From an uncultured Collinsella sp. (GTDB lineage: Bacteria; Actinomycetota; Coriobacteriia; Coriobacteriales; Coriobacteriaceae): a stretch of 6,833 nucleotides of DNA. Below the pieces are notes generated by a model. The model ran no database searches. It was not told the DNA's origin and worked only from the letters and a program-made list of their open reading frames with translations. A program made the translations under genes and the position numbers. Below, piece by piece: positions 4,971-6,833 of this stretch. The DNA lies in contig URVF01000082.1 of NCBI GenBank assembly GCA_900551185.1, forward strand, positions 1 to 6,833. The letters are read 5' to 3'. The stretch's first letter is position 1; each line of letters opens with the position of its first letter.

Positions 4971-5154
4971 AGTTGGAGACACTCCTGGCCGAGATAGAGG
5001 TCGCGCGTGTCCCTTCTGGTCCATGCGGCTCAAAACCGCGGTGTGACGTGAGCGGCTGGGGTCAAATTTGCAGCATTTCGAGCCTGGCTTCGATATTGAG
5101 ACTGGTTCTTTATTAAAATGGAATTCCAGACAATTGAGCGGCCGGGGGTTAACC
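4971..5154 (+). other. Leader region of the LuxR-type gene, no gene seen
   Basis: There is no convincing coding frame on either strand. A short hairpin GCGG-7-CCGC lies at 5025-5039. The best promoter-like element is TAAAAT (5114-5119) in TATTAAAAT, about 35 nt before the chosen start, without a good -35; TTCGAT (5089-5094) is the nearest candidate. GGGGG (5144-5148), 6 nt before the ATG at 5155, is the likely ribosome binding site. The frame stays open upstream to a TTG at 5068, but this lacks a Shine-Dalgarno. Confidence 0.4.
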
Positions 5155-6699
5155 ATGAGGGGCATGGGAGACACAACCGCATATCTGCGTCGGGGCATTC
5201 GGGAGATTATATGCCTGGCGCTGTTCTCCTTCACGTTTTTGGCGTGCGAGTATCTCTTTGATGCGCGCATGGCCGAGTTCGTGTCTCCGAACGAGGTCGT
5301 TATTTATGAGAGCCTTGTCCTCGGCGCGAGCGTGATTGGCTTTTTTGTGCGTCCCATTCTGTATTATCACCGTTCCCATGCCATCGACGCAACGAGTGAC
5401 GTCACGGGCGTTTTGCTGGTGGCGGCATTGCTGCTGTTGATTATGGCGGTTCAGGTTGAGGTGGTAATTGCCGGCGGTTTGGTGGCGTGCTGCGCGCTGG
5501 GCTACTGCGGATCGACTGCTCACGCGAACTTTGCGCGGCGCTTTGCGCGGACGCCTTGCTTGGCGCGCGCCGCCGCACTTTCTTACGCCATGGGCGTTCT
5601 GGTGCAGGTCCTCAACCACATGGTGATGCCTGCCGGCATTCCTCAGCAGGCTGTTCTGGTCGTCTGCGCGATCGCGCAGGTGGCGTTGCTCCACGGTGCC
5701 CGACGCGCCAAGCTGCGCGACGAGTCCGATCCAAACTTTGAACCCAGTGTTGCCGGGCTTTCGGTAGATGCTTTGGAATATGGCGCCAAGTGGCAAGACG
5801 ATCCCAAGGCAAAGGCGGCATTCCGCCGCGCCGTGGTCCGCCTGACCGTGGCGACGGCGTATCTTTCCGGCGTATTCGCCGCTCTCAACGCGGGTCTCAC
5901 AACCTTGCATGCTACCGGAGCCGTTGATTTGGGTGACTGGCCGCGCCTGCTGCTTGTCGTGAGCTCGTTGGCTGCCGGCGTCCTATTTGACCTGCACGGC
6001 CGCTCGTATATGAATATCGGCATGACATGTGCCGCCATACTGTCCACGCTTTCGTTCTTTGTGCTCATCGTCGATGGCAATGGCGGCAACGAGCTTGCTG
6101 CCACGATCATCTTTTATCTGGGCTCGGGCTTCTTTGTGGTGTTCTTTACCACAAAATATGCCGCCGTCTCGCTCTATGCCCGCTGGTCATATTTTTGGCC
6201 GTGCATGGGTCGCGTCGTCAACAACGTGTGCTCGATGCTCGTGACGGCGCCGGCGGTGGCGATCATCTCGAGTCAAAACGTGCTGGCTGCGATCGGTGCG
6301 GCGCTCGTGATGTTTGTGGGCATTGCGATTACGCTGCTGGGGCAGTTGGGGCAACGAACCGATGATGCCGTGATGCAGGATGGCCTGCCGCTTGCCACCG
6401 ACGATCTTGGTGGGGATCTTGCGCCCACACGCTCCGACCCCGAGCCCGTGGAGGCAGCGGAGCTCACGTCCGATGAACGCCTTGATGCCTTCGTCGCCAC
6501 CTTTGGGCTTACAGAGCGCGAGCGCGATATTCTTGAGGTCTTGGTCGTTTCGGACCAGAGCGTTCAGGACATCGCCACAACGCTCTTTCTTTCGCGCTCC
6601 ACGCTCTATCGCCACATTTCCTCGATCAACAAAAAGGCCGGTACCGCCTCGCGCGTGGCCCTCATCAATTTCTTCTGGTCCTGGACACCCAAGGACTAG
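5155..6699 (+). CDS. Membrane-anchored LuxR family transcriptional regulator (about 12 TM plus HTH)
   Basis: A 514-aa protein with two parts. Residues 1 to about 400 hold roughly twelve hydrophobic segments (for example 17-34, 49-70, 84-118, 137-157, 163-180, 227-248, 262-280, 287-306, 314-333, 377-397), in two halves separated by a polar stretch at about 182-225. This is an MFS-like layout without recognisable transporter motifs. An acidic, proline-containing linker (about 401-447) leads to a LuxR/GerE-type helix-turn-helix at 452-506: LTERERDILEVL, then QDIATTLFLSRSTLYRHISS with INKKAG. The C-terminal HTH lies in the cytoplasm, so the membrane part probably senses a ligand or membrane state and controls DNA binding directly. 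Such proteins are expanded in Coriobacteriia. The ATG at 5155 is preferred because of GGGGG 6 nt upstream and family-like N-terminus; TTG 5068 would add 29 residues. Whether it controls the neighbouring sugar genes is unknown. Confidence 0.87.
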   Translation: MRGMGDTTAYLRRGIREIICLALFSFTFLACEYLFDARMAEFVSPNEVVIYESLVLGASVIGFFVRPILYYHRSHAIDATSDVTGVLLVAALLLLIMAVQVEVVIAGGLVACCALGYCGSTAHANFARRFARTPCLARAAALSYAMGVLVQVLNHMVMPAGIPQQAVLVVCAIAQVALLHGARRAKLRDESDPNFEPSVAGLSVDALEYGAKWQDDPKAKAAFRRAVVRLTVATAYLSGVFAALNAGLTTLHATGAVDLGDWPRLLLVVSSLAAGVLFDLHGRSYMNIGMTCAAILSTLSFFVLIVDGNGGNELAATIIFYLGSGFFVVFFTTKYAAVSLYARWSYFWPCMGRVVNNVCSMLVTAPAVAIISSQNVLAAIGAALVMFVGIAITLLGQLGQRTDDAVMQDGLPLATDDLGGDLAPTRSDPEPVEAAELTSDERLDAFVATFGLTERERDILEVLVVSDQSVQDIATTLFLSRSTLYRHISSINKKAGTASRVALINFFWSWTPKD

Positions 6700-6713
6700 C
6701 TAACCTCCCAATA

Positions 6714-6780
6714 AGTTGCGGTGGAATAGTCCCTAAATTAAAGTCACGGGGCTTTAAACAGGAACTATTTCACCGCAACT
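6714..6780. repeat. 67-bp inverted repeat, copy 2 of the TTGCGGTGGAAT family
   Basis: The arms AGTTGCGGTGGAATAGTCCC (6714-6733) and GGAACTATTTCACCGCAACT (6761-6780) are complementary at 18 of 20 positions. Nested inside, TTAAAG (6738-6743) pairs with CTTTAA (6752-6757) around TCACGGGG. It starts 14 nt after the LuxR-type stop. There is no T tract, so it is not a typical terminator, although it may stabilise the mRNA 3' end. It is a dispersed intergenic palindrome or MITE-like element, better preserved than the copy at 3626-3685. Confidence 0.75.
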
Positions 6781-6787
6781 GCTGGGG

Positions 6788-6833
6788 CTGTCTCTTATAC
6801 ACATCTCCGAGCCCACGAGACTAGGCATGATCT
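6788..6833 (+). other. Sequencing adapter (Nextera i7 side), not genomic
   Basis: CTGTCTCTTATACACATCT (6788-6806) is the Tn5 mosaic end in the opposite orientation to that at 30-48, followed by CCGAGCCCACGAGAC (6807-6821), an 8-base index TAGGCATG (6822-6829) and ATCT, the start of the P7 sequence. Genomic sequence ends at about 6787. Confidence 0.97.

Noticed and set aside
5068..5154. TTG at 5068 as the start of the LuxR-type regulator
   Set aside because: No Shine-Dalgarno precedes it, and the extra 29 residues are polar and unlike the family N-terminus; the ATG at 5155 has GGGGG 6 nt upstream.

Overview
The window looks like a piece of a Coriobacteriia chromosome, most likely Collinsella or a close relative. 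The evidence is a GC-rich coding style (C/G third positions), a membrane-anchored LuxR regulator of the kind abundant in that class, a sugar PTS permease, a glycoside hydrolase and a ROK kinase in a carbohydrate-use cluster, and short intergenic palindromic repeats that I associate from memory with Collinsella. The genus is an inference. Both ends are library adapter, not genome: positions 1-48 and 6788-6833 are Nextera/Tn5 tagmentation adapters with index bases. The biological insert is therefore 49-6787, and both edges are artificial.

Layout: (1) 49-140, minus strand: the first 30 codons of a gene of uncertain identity, cut by the adapter. (2) 141-630: a divergent AT-rich control region packed with TAAAC/GTTTA half-sites and several palindromes. 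(3) 631-2058, plus strand: a glucose-superfamily PTS EIIBC permease, followed by a strong intrinsic terminator (2101-2133). (4) 2269-3582: a cytoplasmic DUF4038 (apiosidase-like, GH140-related) glycoside hydrolase. (5) 3583-3992: no intact gene. It holds an imperfect hairpin, a 30-bp palindromic repeat, a remnant of the C-terminal domain of another glycoside hydrolase (DUF5605-like), and a long hairpin. (6) 3993-4904: a ROK sugar kinase lacking the usual zinc motif, resembling beta-glucoside kinase. (7) 4905-5154: a second copy of the 30-bp repeat and the leader of the next gene. (8) 5155-6699: a roughly 12-TM LuxR-type regulator. (9) 6714-6780: a 67-nt inverted repeat.

Taken together, the EIIBC would import and phosphorylate a sugar or glycoside, the DUF4038 enzyme would hydrolyse a glycosidic bond in the cytoplasm, and the ROK kinase would phosphorylate a released or separately imported sugar. 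The operator-like palindromes suggest local repressor control of the permease and the divergent gene. The substrate cannot be read from the sequence. I see no CRISPR array, tRNA, rRNA, phage gene or intact transposase, and no clear evidence for a wholly new system. The most distinctive signals are the repeat families, the hydrolase remnant next to one of them, and the operator array.
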